DNA of 64,000 nt from Fomitopsis serialis (taxonomy: Eukaryota > Basidiomycota > Agaricomycetes > Polyporales > Fomitopsidaceae). The stretch covers positions 1-64,000 of the forward strand of contig NW_025955069.1 in NCBI RefSeq assembly GCF_022376445.1, written 5' to 3'. The notes beneath the pieces are model-generated. The model worked only from the letters and a program-made list of their open reading frames with translations. It was not told the origin of the DNA and did no database searches. The translations under genes and the position numbers were made by a program. Below, one piece after another: positions 11,683-20,182 of the stretch (positions are counted from its first letter, which is position 1; every line of letters starts with the position of its first letter).

Positions 11683-13928
11683 ACCCGACGGTGACGATGT
11701 ACGTGCCGCCGCCGATGTAGACTCGGGTCTGAATGAGAAGACTACGGCGGGCAACTCGCCACTGCACTTCGTGCGCGCAGCCTCCTTCATCCTGACATTA
11801 GCCTTGTTCATTCACGAGTCCCTACGCGACGCCGCGCACCGCCTCGACCACACTGCGCGTCGAGCCGCGCTCGCCGTACCTCAAGCTCGGCATCTTCTCG
11901 ATGCTCGCAAGCGCATTCAGCCGAATGGACGGGCGACAATTTATTCGGACTTTGTGACGCTTTACCTGTTAAGTCGTGTGTGGATAGGCATGCATATATT
12001 ACACGTGTAGTCGTAAACCTCACGCGCATCGTACTTAGCTTGCGAGTACCCCGCCGTAGCGCGCGCAAGCGCCCGACCGCCGCCAACAACAAAGCGCTTT
12101 ATTTAACACTTCCCATTTAGAATAAAAGCTCGTGGAGGCATGTACAGGAAGACACAATAACAGAATGATCAATGAGATATAAAAAACGTACCTCGATGCC
12201 GTAGCTCGAACAGCCCAGACAGAGCCAGAGATACCAGCGCCTATTTCTCGCACTTTGCAAGACGAGAGGCAATTGCCACTTTGACGCTCTGCTGCAACCC
12301 CTTGACTCCTGACTACAACACACCCTGGCTACATCGTCACTCAAATCTCACACTCCGCGCTGCTCTTGTGGCGCTTTCGGGACGACCTCAGCCGACAGTG
12401 GCTCAACACCGTTTGAAGAGCCTGTGCCGACTCCCTACTGCGAACGTTCAAGTTCTCGCCCTACAAGACGCACCACCAACGCCTACTAGTACCTAACCTT
12501 CGCAATCAGCCCCTACACCATAGGCCAGCTCGTCATCCCCCATCCCATCGTATGGTGCATGCCGGTTGCTTTGGCCCCTCCGGGAGGCCGAGTGATTAGT
12601 GCTGTACCAATGAGGGGCCGCTGTACACTATATACCACCACCCATTGTGCAACTACAGCGACCACTAACCACAAATGCGGCGACACCTCTCTGGCAAGCT
12701 CACCAAAGGCCCGAGACGCAAGACGATACACATGGCGATCACGACCGCAGAGCCAACACCCTGTGCGCCGGCATAGCCAGCCAACGAACGAAGGGCAGCC
12801 GAGGTGAGTGCAGACGCGCGTGAACTGGTAACTGACAGCGAGCACAGGGCGCTGCGACGTGCAGCACCACACTGCTGCACATTGTAGATGACAACGGCGA
12901 GCACGCAGGCGCAGTTACGATCGGCGAGCGGTCCGCTCGCGCGTAACGGCATGTCAGGGCAAGCAGTGGACGGTGGGTAAGCGGCGGATGGCGGGCGAGC
13001 ATAGTAGCGAGGGCGAACACGAGCGAACGCCTTGCGTGAAAACACAGCCAGCGAGTAGACCGCGGGCGACGTGGCGTGTTCTTAGCCTGCTCCTCACCTC
13101 ATTCGTCCCCCGCCTTCGGCCTTGCCCGTTGCGGGCGAGCGCACGACTGGCTGAGCTGCATACTCCTCCGACCTCGAGCATCGCGGAAATCTCGGCGAAC
13201 TACAAGACCACCTTGACCGCGTGGAGCGTGCTGCTCGAGCCGGTCGTCACTAAAGTGCGGCGGCTCGCGCAAGCCGTTCGTCACCTCGCCAACCCGCTAG
13301 TCTCCTCAGGTCTCCCCGATCCCAACCGTGGGCCTCATGCGAGGCAGCCACGCCCAAACTTCGTGCAGGCCGCGTCGTCTCCCGCCAAAGCGGGCCGGGG
13401 CTGTGCTCGCCCCGCAGCCTTGCCACATGAGTGAGTCGGGCTTCGTCGCACTGATAGCCTTCGAGTCAGCGACCCTCCCTGGACTATCAAGCACCTCTCC
13501 TCGCGGCCACAGCCAGTACTGTTCCCGTACCTCTATCCCTGACGTCCTGGGTGTGCCCCTCGCGGTCGTCGCCCCATGGGACGACAACGCGTAGTGTCAT
13601 GCCTTTGACCATTACACTGCAGTCCTTATGTGTTTCCTACGACGCAAGCCTGCGCACATTCCCTACTCGGACGGCTACGGGGGCTGCAGCCTCCATCACG
13701 AGGCTTCAGTCACTCCGCAAGAAGGCAGAGGTAGCGTTGGGTATGATAACGGTCGAGGCAATGGCGTCGGCAATGACTGGGCTGCAATGACTGGGCGTGT
13801 GCTGGGCGTGGGGGCGATGCGGAAGGTTCAGGGCGGGAGCAGGTGGCACAGAAGGAGATGAACGTTGCCGCCGTGGCAGCACTACGAGTAATTAATCGAA
13901 CAACGAATATATTTACGGAAGCAGGTCA

Positions 13929-13968
13929 TTTACACGGATTTACACGGATTTACACGGATTTACACCCC
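13929..13968 (+). repeat. Subterminal tandem repeat of the Plavaka element
   Basis: The unit TTTACACGGA occurs three times in a row from 13929, followed by a degenerate fourth (TTTACACCCC). It starts about 125 bp from the right end. Subterminal repeats of this sort bind transposase in CACTA-group elements. Confidence 0.7.
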
Positions 13969-14036
13969 TTTGCAAGGTACTGGCGCCCGAAGTGGCGCGA
14001 CGCGGGTTTGGCGCGGATTTGCGCCACATTTGCATG

Positions 14037-14053
14037 GGGCGGGTTTCCTGATG
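14037..14053 (-). repeat. Right terminal inverted repeat of the Plavaka element
   Basis: GGGCGGGTTTCCTGATG is the complement of the left end with one mismatch. The CA at 14054-14055 is the duplicated target. Confidence 0.92.
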
Positions 14054-14055
14054 CA

Positions 14056-14117
14056 GTACCTCTTGAATAGAGACTGGGTGCAGCGCATACGAGGCACGAC
14101 GAGTAAGGCGTCTTACA
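14056..14117 (+). repeat. 5' LTR of the first element, right fragment
   Basis: These 62 bp match 20116-20177 of the 3' LTR and end GTCTTACA. The following bases (14118 on) read CTTTTTTGCGCTCCAG and lack the TGG start of a classic tRNA-primed binding site. Confidence 0.93.
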
Positions 14118-14238
14118 CTTTTTTGCGCTCCAGAAAAGCTTCTATTCTGGGGATTTTCTACTCTAGGCAACAACATCTCGAAACTCGAACTCTATGCTCT
14201 ATCAAACCCTCTAGTCGGCCCAGGAAGACCTCGACAGG

Positions 14239-17200
14239 ATGTCTGGATCGACAACCAACCCCTCCGAAGCAACCCGGAGCAACCGCGGAACCCGTAGTGG
14301 AACCCGCAGCAAGCTCAAGGCGTTGCGAGCGGAGATCAAGTCCAAGCTCGCCGCGAGCCAAGAGCGGCTCGAGCATACACTCGCCGAAGCCGCGGCGAGT
14401 CAGCAGCGGATTAATGCCGCGCTCGAAGAGTCCAAGCAGACCCGCAAGGATCTGATGGACGCCGTCGACGAGGCACTGTCGGCGGCGAGCAGCAGCAGTA
14501 GCGGCCGTTCATCGCGCGCGCAGACCGCTCGGACTGAGTCCTCCGACCAGGAGAACTCAGCCGGAGCACCCACGGAGCAGGCGCCGTCCGACCGTGAGGT
14601 CGAACACGCACTGGGCACAGAGCAGCCCGAGCCCACCGTTGGGTCTGCTCAGAGCCACCCGGAAACACTATCCCGGGCAGCTCCAGCCCAAGCAGCGAAG
14701 CCGGGCACCCTCCCGAAGGATGGTGCACGCGCCGAGTTCGACGACAGGCCTGGCGCCGAGCTCGAACCCGAACTGAGCGAGCGGTGCGTCGAGTCGACGC
14801 ATCTCCAGGTTCGGGAGGGTATAGGCACACAGTACTACAGTAGTAGTACTATGTACAGTGGAAGCGAGCCCACGCCCCTAGATACCCTCGTCGCGCGCTC
14901 AGAAATGAGCCGCGATACAAAAAATATATTGCCACTGTCGAACGACGTGCGCGCCACGACGAGCAGCCGGCTCGACGCGACGCGCGACGCGCTCAACGCT
15001 ACGAGCGTTGAGCGTCACGAGTCCGTGGCGAGCGCCCCGCGTGCTAGCGCCTACCGCACTACGCTCGACCGCCACCACCGACCCGCCGTTCTCGACCACC
15101 TCCACTCTCTGGGCAGCCACCTCGAGCGCCCGTCTGGCGAACCAGACGCGCGCGCCGTCCCAACGCGAGTGCGAACTCGTGTTTGCGACTGGCTGGCTGA
15201 CTTACCGCCAGTCCAGTCAGTGGCGACCGACCTGGTACCTCCCGGTACCAGATCGCCACTTCCTCCATCCCCGGCTCTTCACCTCTCCCCTCTTGCCTCT
15301 CGCCTCGACTTGGGTGGTCCCCTCCTCGAGTCCGATAACTCTGGCGACCGATACCGCGGCTCTGGCGACACGCAACCCAGCCACGCGACCCAGGACTTGA
15401 ACGACGCGCGTTCAAGTCCAACGCCGAGTAGCGAGACTGAGCGGACCATGGACAACGCAGATCGAGGAGAACGGAAGAAGGACAGGGGGCAGAGGAGTAG
15501 CGAGGATGAGGAGGGAACGCAGGGACAGAGGGAGGAAGGGTGCTGGGCGAGCAGGAAGCATGAGCCCGAAGGCTCGACCACCACAGGTACGTACTCACTG
15601 TACGTTCCTGCATCGCAGCCCCCGCTTCCCGTGCCCGTGCTAGCAGGCGTAGCGACGAACAAGAAGCTCGTCGTGCGCACTGCTAGCCACGAAGATGGCA
15701 ACTACGTCCCCAGGCACGACTGCGAAGTCGTACCTGATGTTCCGGGTGGTAGCACGCCCAAGGTGCTGCGGGACGACCTCCAGGTCGTACCCTCCATGCC
15801 CCCTGTATCCGCGCCAGTAGGCGTCTCGACGAACGTAAGGCTCGTCGTGCGCACTACTGGCCACGAATATGGCACTTCCGCCCACAGGTACAACTGCGAA
15901 GTCGTACCGGATGTCCCACGGGAGCTGCGGTACGACCCTGAGGTCGTACCCGGACCCTCCACTTTGCAAGGCAATACGACGGACGCGCAGTACTGCACGT
16001 CCGACGTGCCCCATAATTTCTCGACCGGATATCGAGTAGCGGATACGCCCCAGACGGACGTATCCGCCTCGATATCTCCCTCCTTGACGGTGCCCGCACA
16101 GGCAATCGTAGCGACGAACGTGAAGTTCGCCGCGCGCATTGCTAGCGATGGAGAGGGTACGATCGCGCCGCGGGGCGACCCAAGGATCGTACCCCCCACT
16201 CTGCAAGACGGAGCGCCGGTGTTAGAGGACGACCGCGAGGTCGTACTATTCATTTCGCAAGGCGGCACAACGGACCAGCAGCGATGCAGGTCCGATGTGC
16301 CCCATTCAACCTCGACTGGATGTGACGCGGTGTTCGCTGACTCCTCGTCGGCCAGTCGCATCGCGCACTCAACTGCGCCTCAAGACACCTTGCACATCCT
16401 CACGGAAGTACAGGCGTCCGACTGCTTCAGCACAGCTGAACCTCATTTGGTTCAGCTGGCCGAGCCATTGGACGACCCCGACGATCTCTCCCGCAACGCG
16501 CTCGATCCCGCAAGGGTTATGGCGAGCGACCCTCAGCGTATGACCTCTCCGCGAGAAGCTTGTACCGCCCTAACGGACGTGCAAACACAACTCCTTCGGG
16601 TATGCGCAGCTGAACCATCCACGGTTCAACTGGCAGATTCCCCGGACGACCCCACTTATGACCGACAGTCGTCTTGCCACGACGTCGACGCAGACGGCTG
16701 CCGAACCGTCACGCATGCGACCCAGGACGCACGTATCGCCCCAACGGCCGTGCGTCAGAGCGACCGTCCATGCGCAGCCGAACCGCACGCGGTTCAGCTG
16801 CTAGACCTCGGCACTGTCAGCAGCCACCAATCTCTCTGCGACCCCAGTGCTCCTGCGAACGCGCAGTCCGACGCTTGCGTATTCACAATGAACGCGCTAG
16901 CTCGAGATCGCGACTCGACTGCTGCACTACTGCCAGTGCAGCAGCCGGCGCTTACGGACCCCGACAGACCAGAACGGCATCCCGACCGTCAACCCGACGA
17001 GAACTTCACAGTTCTCGTCGAGGGCTCGCTCCTAGGGACCCCTACCCAACTCCCCATCGACTCCTTCGCGGCTCCCGACATCGGTGGCGACTACGAGAGG
17101 CACCACGAGTCGGAGGTCGCGCGCGCACTCCGGAGATCGAGTGCAGGACGGATGGCGGATCAGGCCGGGGACGAGGGGGACGTGGATGAGAGTGCAGAGA

Positions 17201-19746
17201 CAGAGGAGTCAGATGAGGAGGGTCTGGCAGAAGGAGGAGGGGAGGAAGGGTGCGGTGTAGGCGAAGGAGACGAACCTGCGAGCTCGAAAGACAGAGGTAC
17301 GTCCATGTCGGAGGTACCTCCCCCGCCTCTACCACCTCCTCCTACACCGCCACCACCACCCGTGACGACCACGACAACCAATGCGGTTATCGTGGCAGCC
17401 ACCACGCATGTCGACGGTATGATCGACCCATGGGGCGACCTACAGGTCGAGCCCAGCACGGACAGGCCGTGCGGGACGATCGGTGGGCGAGTGCGCTCGA
17501 CCGGCGTACCCAAAGTCCCTGCGACTCACACGCAGACGTCGGACTCTTCGTTCGACGCCTGTTTCGAGGAACCCGACAGTGACTCGAAAAGCGAGTACCT
17601 CACGGTACTCGCCCTGCCGTCACCACCCCCTGTTCCGATACCACCACCGATCGCGACCACCCCGAAGGTCGTCGCAATCGACACTGGTCCATCCACACCA
17701 CGGAGCGACATCGCAATCGCATCCGCTGGCACGCACGGCGGCGCGCCCGGGGTGCACACAGGCACTACCGGCGCGTCCCACCTCTCCGATACAGGTGTAG
17801 TACCGACATCAAGCATCAAGCTTGAGGTAGGTGCCGATGAGCACCCTCATGAGCAGTGCGAGTACCATAAGGTACTCAAGTCTCTGCCTGCGTCAAGTGC
17901 AGTGGGTGCCGCACAAGGACACGACATTTCTCCTGTCAAAGGCAAGTACCTCACGGTACTCGCCAGCTCACCTACTATAGTTGCAGTGTCACCGCCGTGT
18001 CACACTGCAACAGACCTCGACGAAGATACAGGCGAGCTCAATCCCGCGAATCGTGGCCAGTCAGCCGGTACGTCTACAAATGTAGACGTACGACGGACTG
18101 CACCCGGACCTGAATGGCGACCGTCGGGACGCTACGTGCTGCCGGCACGTCGCGTTCAGCAAGACCGACGCGATCTGGACGTGTACTTCGACGGCGAGCA
18201 CCAGCCCAAATACTGCGAAGTACTTGTTGCGTCTAGCGAACGAGACCGGGAGCTACCGCCGAGCACATCCAAGATGGATGTGCTGTTATCTTCCCTGGAC
18301 CCAGCACAGTCGAATGGATCGACGCGAACTGGCGGATCCACATCCGTGGCTCCAGGATCAGGGACACCTGGCGAGAACGAACCTTCGTTCTTGCGGATGC
18401 AAATGCCCAGTGCGTCGACTCGTGCGACTACTAGAGTGTCGCCGCGTGCCCAAACGGAGATGCGTTCCCGGGATCCATTGAAAGGTTTCCAGATCTATCT
18501 CGAGGGACTCAAAGCTCAGTCGATGCGAAGGCCGGAACCATTGGATTCAGGCGAACGGCGACGTTCATCTACAACTGATGGTACCAAGACCGAGCCGGCG
18601 CGAGCGCAAGGAGGAGCTACCTCCTCTACGAGGGGGGTTACTCTCTTGAGAGGGGAAGGGAGCGGGGCCTCGAGCAGCCACCGCTTGATCCACACCATGG
18701 CCAGTACACCACGCGAAGATGTACTGGTCCCGGATCCCCTAGTGACACGGATGTCAAGCCGTGAGCTCGACTTACGGGCCACCCATGGGAACTCGACGCG
18801 AAGATCAGGCAGTCGCACAGTGAGCCAGGGGTTCGACGTGCAGGATACCGTGCGAGTGGCCAGTACATCACATAGTGATGTACTGGAACTGGATGTAGTC
18901 ACAGGCCGTACGTCCAATGTCGACGTACGGGCTTCACGTCGAACATTGAGGCAGGTACCACCTGTACTGCATGCGTCGAGTGATCGAATCGAGGTGCAGG
19001 ATACTCGTGATCGTCGCAGCCGCGACATCACTTCGGAAACCAGTACCTCGCGCCACGAAGTACTGGGATTAAACCGAGTACCGACTGCACTGGGTCACCC
19101 AGTGACTGTCGACGTGAGTCGATGGCCCACGGATAAGGTGTCGCGTGAGGAGTGCTTCACCCTCCTTGCAGACCAGCTTGACCATGACTTCGACGAGGCT
19201 GATGTCGCGGCAAGTACTGGCGAGTGGGACATCTGGGCTCACTGCAAGAGGTCAGCCCTTAGCTGTGGGCAGGCCATCGAGGATATGTCCCCACGACCAG
19301 GGACATACTCTCGTGCAGCTTGTCGAGCATGGGACCACTTCCAGAGGGAGTTGGAAGTGGTTCCACTCGAGTTTGATCCTCGGCTCGTTGCACCACTTCC
19401 TATGGAGATGGTACGACATTGGGCCTACAACAAGCTGGGATGGCTTGTTGTACCACCTCGTCAACAACCAGTGGATGAGTCCGACTGGTACAACTCCTCT
19501 GATGAGGAGCCTCGTACCATGACTCGTGAGGAGTACCCTGACCATGTTGAGTCGGAGTATCCCTCCGAGTCCGAGCATCTTAGCTCGTGGGACTCACGAA
19601 GATCTGGGTCTGAGGAGACTAACTCGGTAGTAGTCTCTGACTACTACGAGCAGTCTGAGATGGAGGATACCCTTAGCTCTTCTGCACTATCTGCCGACGA
19701 TGAGGGTAACTCTGAAGATGCTGACTACTACTCCGAGTCCGAGTAG
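14239..19746 (+). CDS. 1835-residue protein of the non-autonomous LTR element, function unknown
   Basis: This single uninterrupted frame fills nearly all of the element interior; the start is the first ATG after the LTR. I do not recognise it. Residues 1-90 are basic, then a heptad-like helix (AEIKSKLAASQERLEHTLAE, QQRINAALEESKQTRKDLMD). The middle is long and disordered, built of degenerate repeats: blocks like VATNKKLVVRTASHEDG followed by DDLQVVPS, blocks AAEPHxVQLxD, blocks KSEYLTVLA, and a proline run near residue 1030. The last 230 residues look folded (REECFTLLADQLDHDFDEAD, AACRAWDHFQRELEVVPLEF) and end in an acidic tail. There is no zinc knuckle, protease, polymerase or integrase motif. 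Its DNA is studded with perfect inverted repeats. It may be a structural or targeting protein of the element, or a captured host gene. That the frame is free of stops over 5.5 kb argues that it is translated. Confidence 0.75.
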   Translation: MSGSTTNPSEATRSNRGTRSGTRSKLKALRAEIKSKLAASQERLEHTLAEAAASQQRINAALEESKQTRKDLMDAVDEALSAASSSSSGRSSRAQTARTESSDQENSAGAPTEQAPSDREVEHALGTEQPEPTVGSAQSHPETLSRAAPAQAAKPGTLPKDGARAEFDDRPGAELEPELSERCVESTHLQVREGIGTQYYSSSTMYSGSEPTPLDTLVARSEMSRDTKNILPLSNDVRATTSSRLDATRDALNATSVERHESVASAPRASAYRTTLDRHHRPAVLDHLHSLGSHLERPSGEPDARAVPTRVRTRVCDWLADLPPVQSVATDLVPPGTRSPLPPSPALHLSPLASRLDLGGPLLESDNSGDRYRGSGDTQPSHATQDLNDARSSPTPSSETERTMDNADRGERKKDRGQRSSEDEEGTQGQREEGCWASRKHEPEGSTTTGTYSLYVPASQPPLPVPVLAGVATNKKLVVRTASHEDGNYVPRHDCEVVPDVPGGSTPKVLRDDLQVVPSMPPVSAPVGVSTNVRLVVRTTGHEYGTSAHRYNCEVVPDVPRELRYDPEVVPGPSTLQGNTTDAQYCTSDVPHNFSTGYRVADTPQTDVSASISPSLTVPAQAIVATNVKFAARIASDGEGTIAPRGDPRIVPPTLQDGAPVLEDDREVVLFISQGGTTDQQRCRSDVPHSTSTGCDAVFADSSSASRIAHSTAPQDTLHILTEVQASDCFSTAEPHLVQLAEPLDDPDDLSRNALDPARVMASDPQRMTSPREACTALTDVQTQLLRVCAAEPSTVQLADSPDDPTYDRQSSCHDVDADGCRTVTHATQDARIAPTAVRQSDRPCAAEPHAVQLLDLGTVSSHQSLCDPSAPANAQSDACVFTMNALARDRDSTAALLPVQQPALTDPDRPERHPDRQPDENFTVLVEGSLLGTPTQLPIDSFAAPDIGGDYERHHESEVARALRRSSAGRMADQAGDEGDVDESAETEESDEEGLAEGGGEEGCGVGEGDEPASSKDRGTSMSEVPPPPLPPPPTPPPPPVTTTTTNAVIVAATTHVDGMIDPWGDLQVEPSTDRPCGTIGGRVRSTGVPKVPATHTQTSDSSFDACFEEPDSDSKSEYLTVLALPSPPPVPIPPPIATTPKVVAIDTGPSTPRSDIAIASAGTHGGAPGVHTGTTGASHLSDTGVVPTSSIKLEVGADEHPHEQCEYHKVLKSLPASSAVGAAQGHDISPVKGKYLTVLASSPTIVAVSPPCHTATDLDEDTGELNPANRGQSAGTSTNVDVRRTAPGPEWRPSGRYVLPARRVQQDRRDLDVYFDGEHQPKYCEVLVASSERDRELPPSTSKMDVLLSSLDPAQSNGSTRTGGSTSVAPGSGTPGENEPSFLRMQMPSASTRATTRVSPRAQTEMRSRDPLKGFQIYLEGLKAQSMRRPEPLDSGERRRSSTTDGTKTEPARAQGGATSSTRGVTLLRGEGSGASSSHRLIHTMASTPREDVLVPDPLVTRMSSRELDLRATHGNSTRRSGSRTVSQGFDVQDTVRVASTSHSDVLELDVVTGRTSNVDVRASRRTLRQVPPVLHASSDRIEVQDTRDRRSRDITSETSTSRHEVLGLNRVPTALGHPVTVDVSRWPTDKVSREECFTLLADQLDHDFDEADVAASTGEWDIWAHCKRSALSCGQAIEDMSPRPGTYSRAACRAWDHFQRELEVVPLEFDPRLVAPLPMEMVRHWAYNKLGWLVVPPRQQPVDESDWYNSSDEEPRTMTREEYPDHVESEYPSESEHLSSWDSRRSGSEETNSVVVSDYYEQSEMEDTLSSSALSADDEGNSEDADYYSESE
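14380..19647. repeat. Array of perfect short inverted repeats within the 1835-codon gene
   Basis: At least 25 hairpin-forming repeats are spread through the gene. Those with arms of 9 or more and loops of 8 or fewer are (arm/loop): 14990-15014 (11/3), 15393-15419 (10/7), 15929-15950 (9/4), 16433-16458, 16919-16944 and 16995-17020 (each 10/6), 17591-17612 (9/4), 18068-18091 (10/4), 18262-18284 (9/5), 18860-18886 (12/3), 18906-18930 (9/7), 19334-19361 (10/8), 19426-19452 (10/7) and 19627-19647 (9/3). A compound stem of 9 plus 9 pairs lies at 16028-16076. The stem sequences differ from one hairpin to the next, although GTAC cores are frequent. Confidence 0.88.
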
Positions 19747-19964
19747 TAGTTTACCTTATGGCCTGCATAACTTTGTCGAGTTATGTACGACAATGATGAA
19801 TGGTTGTGTCTGCTCACTGACGCAATCTAACATGTTGTTGTCTACAGTTCAACATCATCTTTGTTTGCCAACTGCTACCACCGGTGGGTTGTTGCATATG
19901 TCTCCTTTCATTTTCCTTTTTCTATCTGTTTCTCTGGTTATCGCTGGGACCCGTGGTCGTGTCC

Positions 19965-19976
19965 AGTGGGGGAGGG
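19965..19976 (+). other. Polypurine tract of the first LTR element
   Basis: AGTGGGGGAGGG directly precedes the 3' LTR, the position where plus-strand DNA synthesis is primed in LTR retroelements. Confidence 0.75.
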
Positions 19977-20177
19977 TGTAACGGATATTCCCGTTACGGT
20001 ATGTCTTACATTAAATGTTTGTCTTTGTTTGCTCGAGGACTCGTATGGCGCGCCAGTGCACCTACAAGTCCTCAGCCTTTACCTCGTCACCGCCTTTGTA
20101 TGCAATCTGTAGACAGTACCTCTTGAATAGAGACTGGGTGCAGCGCATACGAGGCACGACGAGTAAGGCGTCTTACA
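19977..20177 (+). repeat. 3' LTR of the first element (intact, 201 bp)
   Basis: Runs from TGTAACGG to GTCTTACA and gives the uninterrupted sequence that defines the empty site of the Plavaka insertion. Flanked on the right by TCTTG (20178-20182). Confidence 0.95.
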
Positions 20178-20182
20178 TCTTG

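Larger units (their letters stand above)
9959..14036. other. Right-hand cargo of the Plavaka element
   Basis: About 4 kb of GC-rich DNA without a gene that I can defend. It includes an aconitase fragment (11256-11682), a tandem CTTTGACCCC pair near 10450 and several short frames that look like shadows. A stretch at 13180-13290 reads AEISANYKTTLTAWSVLLEP and may be another captured exon fragment, but I cannot name its source. Confidence 0.5.
1065..14053. mobile_element. Plavaka-type (CACTA-like) DNA transposon nested in the 5' LTR
   Basis: The ends are 17-bp terminal inverted repeats, CATCAGGAAACCCACCC at 1065-1081 and its complement at 14037-14053, with one mismatch. The intact 3' LTR gives the empty site (gtagacagtacc), showing that CA was duplicated at 1063-1064 and 14054-14055. 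A short 2-bp duplication fits the CACTA-related group. The element is 12,989 bp. It carries a transposase (plus strand, 6.7-10.0 kb), a multi-exon gene on the minus strand (1.8-5.2 kb) and about 4 kb of right-hand cargo including an aconitase fragment. It inserted after the LTR element. Confidence 0.9.
926..20177 (+). mobile_element. Non-autonomous LTR retroelement carrying one giant gene
   Basis: Two 201-bp LTRs (926-1064 joined to 14056-14117, and 19977-20177) read identical by eye. They begin TGTAACGG, end GTCTTACA, and are flanked by TCTTG duplications. A polypurine tract (19965-19976) abuts the 3' LTR. Without the DNA transposon nested in its 5' LTR the element is about 6.26 kb. The internal region holds a single long frame (14239-19746) and nothing resembling gag zinc knuckles, protease, reverse transcriptase, RNase H or integrase. 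It must therefore depend on enzymes supplied by another element. It resembles a LARD-type non-autonomous element, except that its interior is coding. Identical LTRs imply a recent insertion. Confidence 0.9.

Noticed and set aside
13929..13968. Tandem TTTACACGGA units as a CRISPR-like or telomeric array
   Set aside because: Only four short units without spacers, at the subterminal position of a DNA transposon.
14239..19746. Giant gene as a gag-pol polyprotein too divergent to recognise
   Set aside because: None of the near-invariant short motifs (YxDD, DSG, CCHC, HHCC, DDE) is seen over 1835 residues; the middle is disordered repeat sequence.
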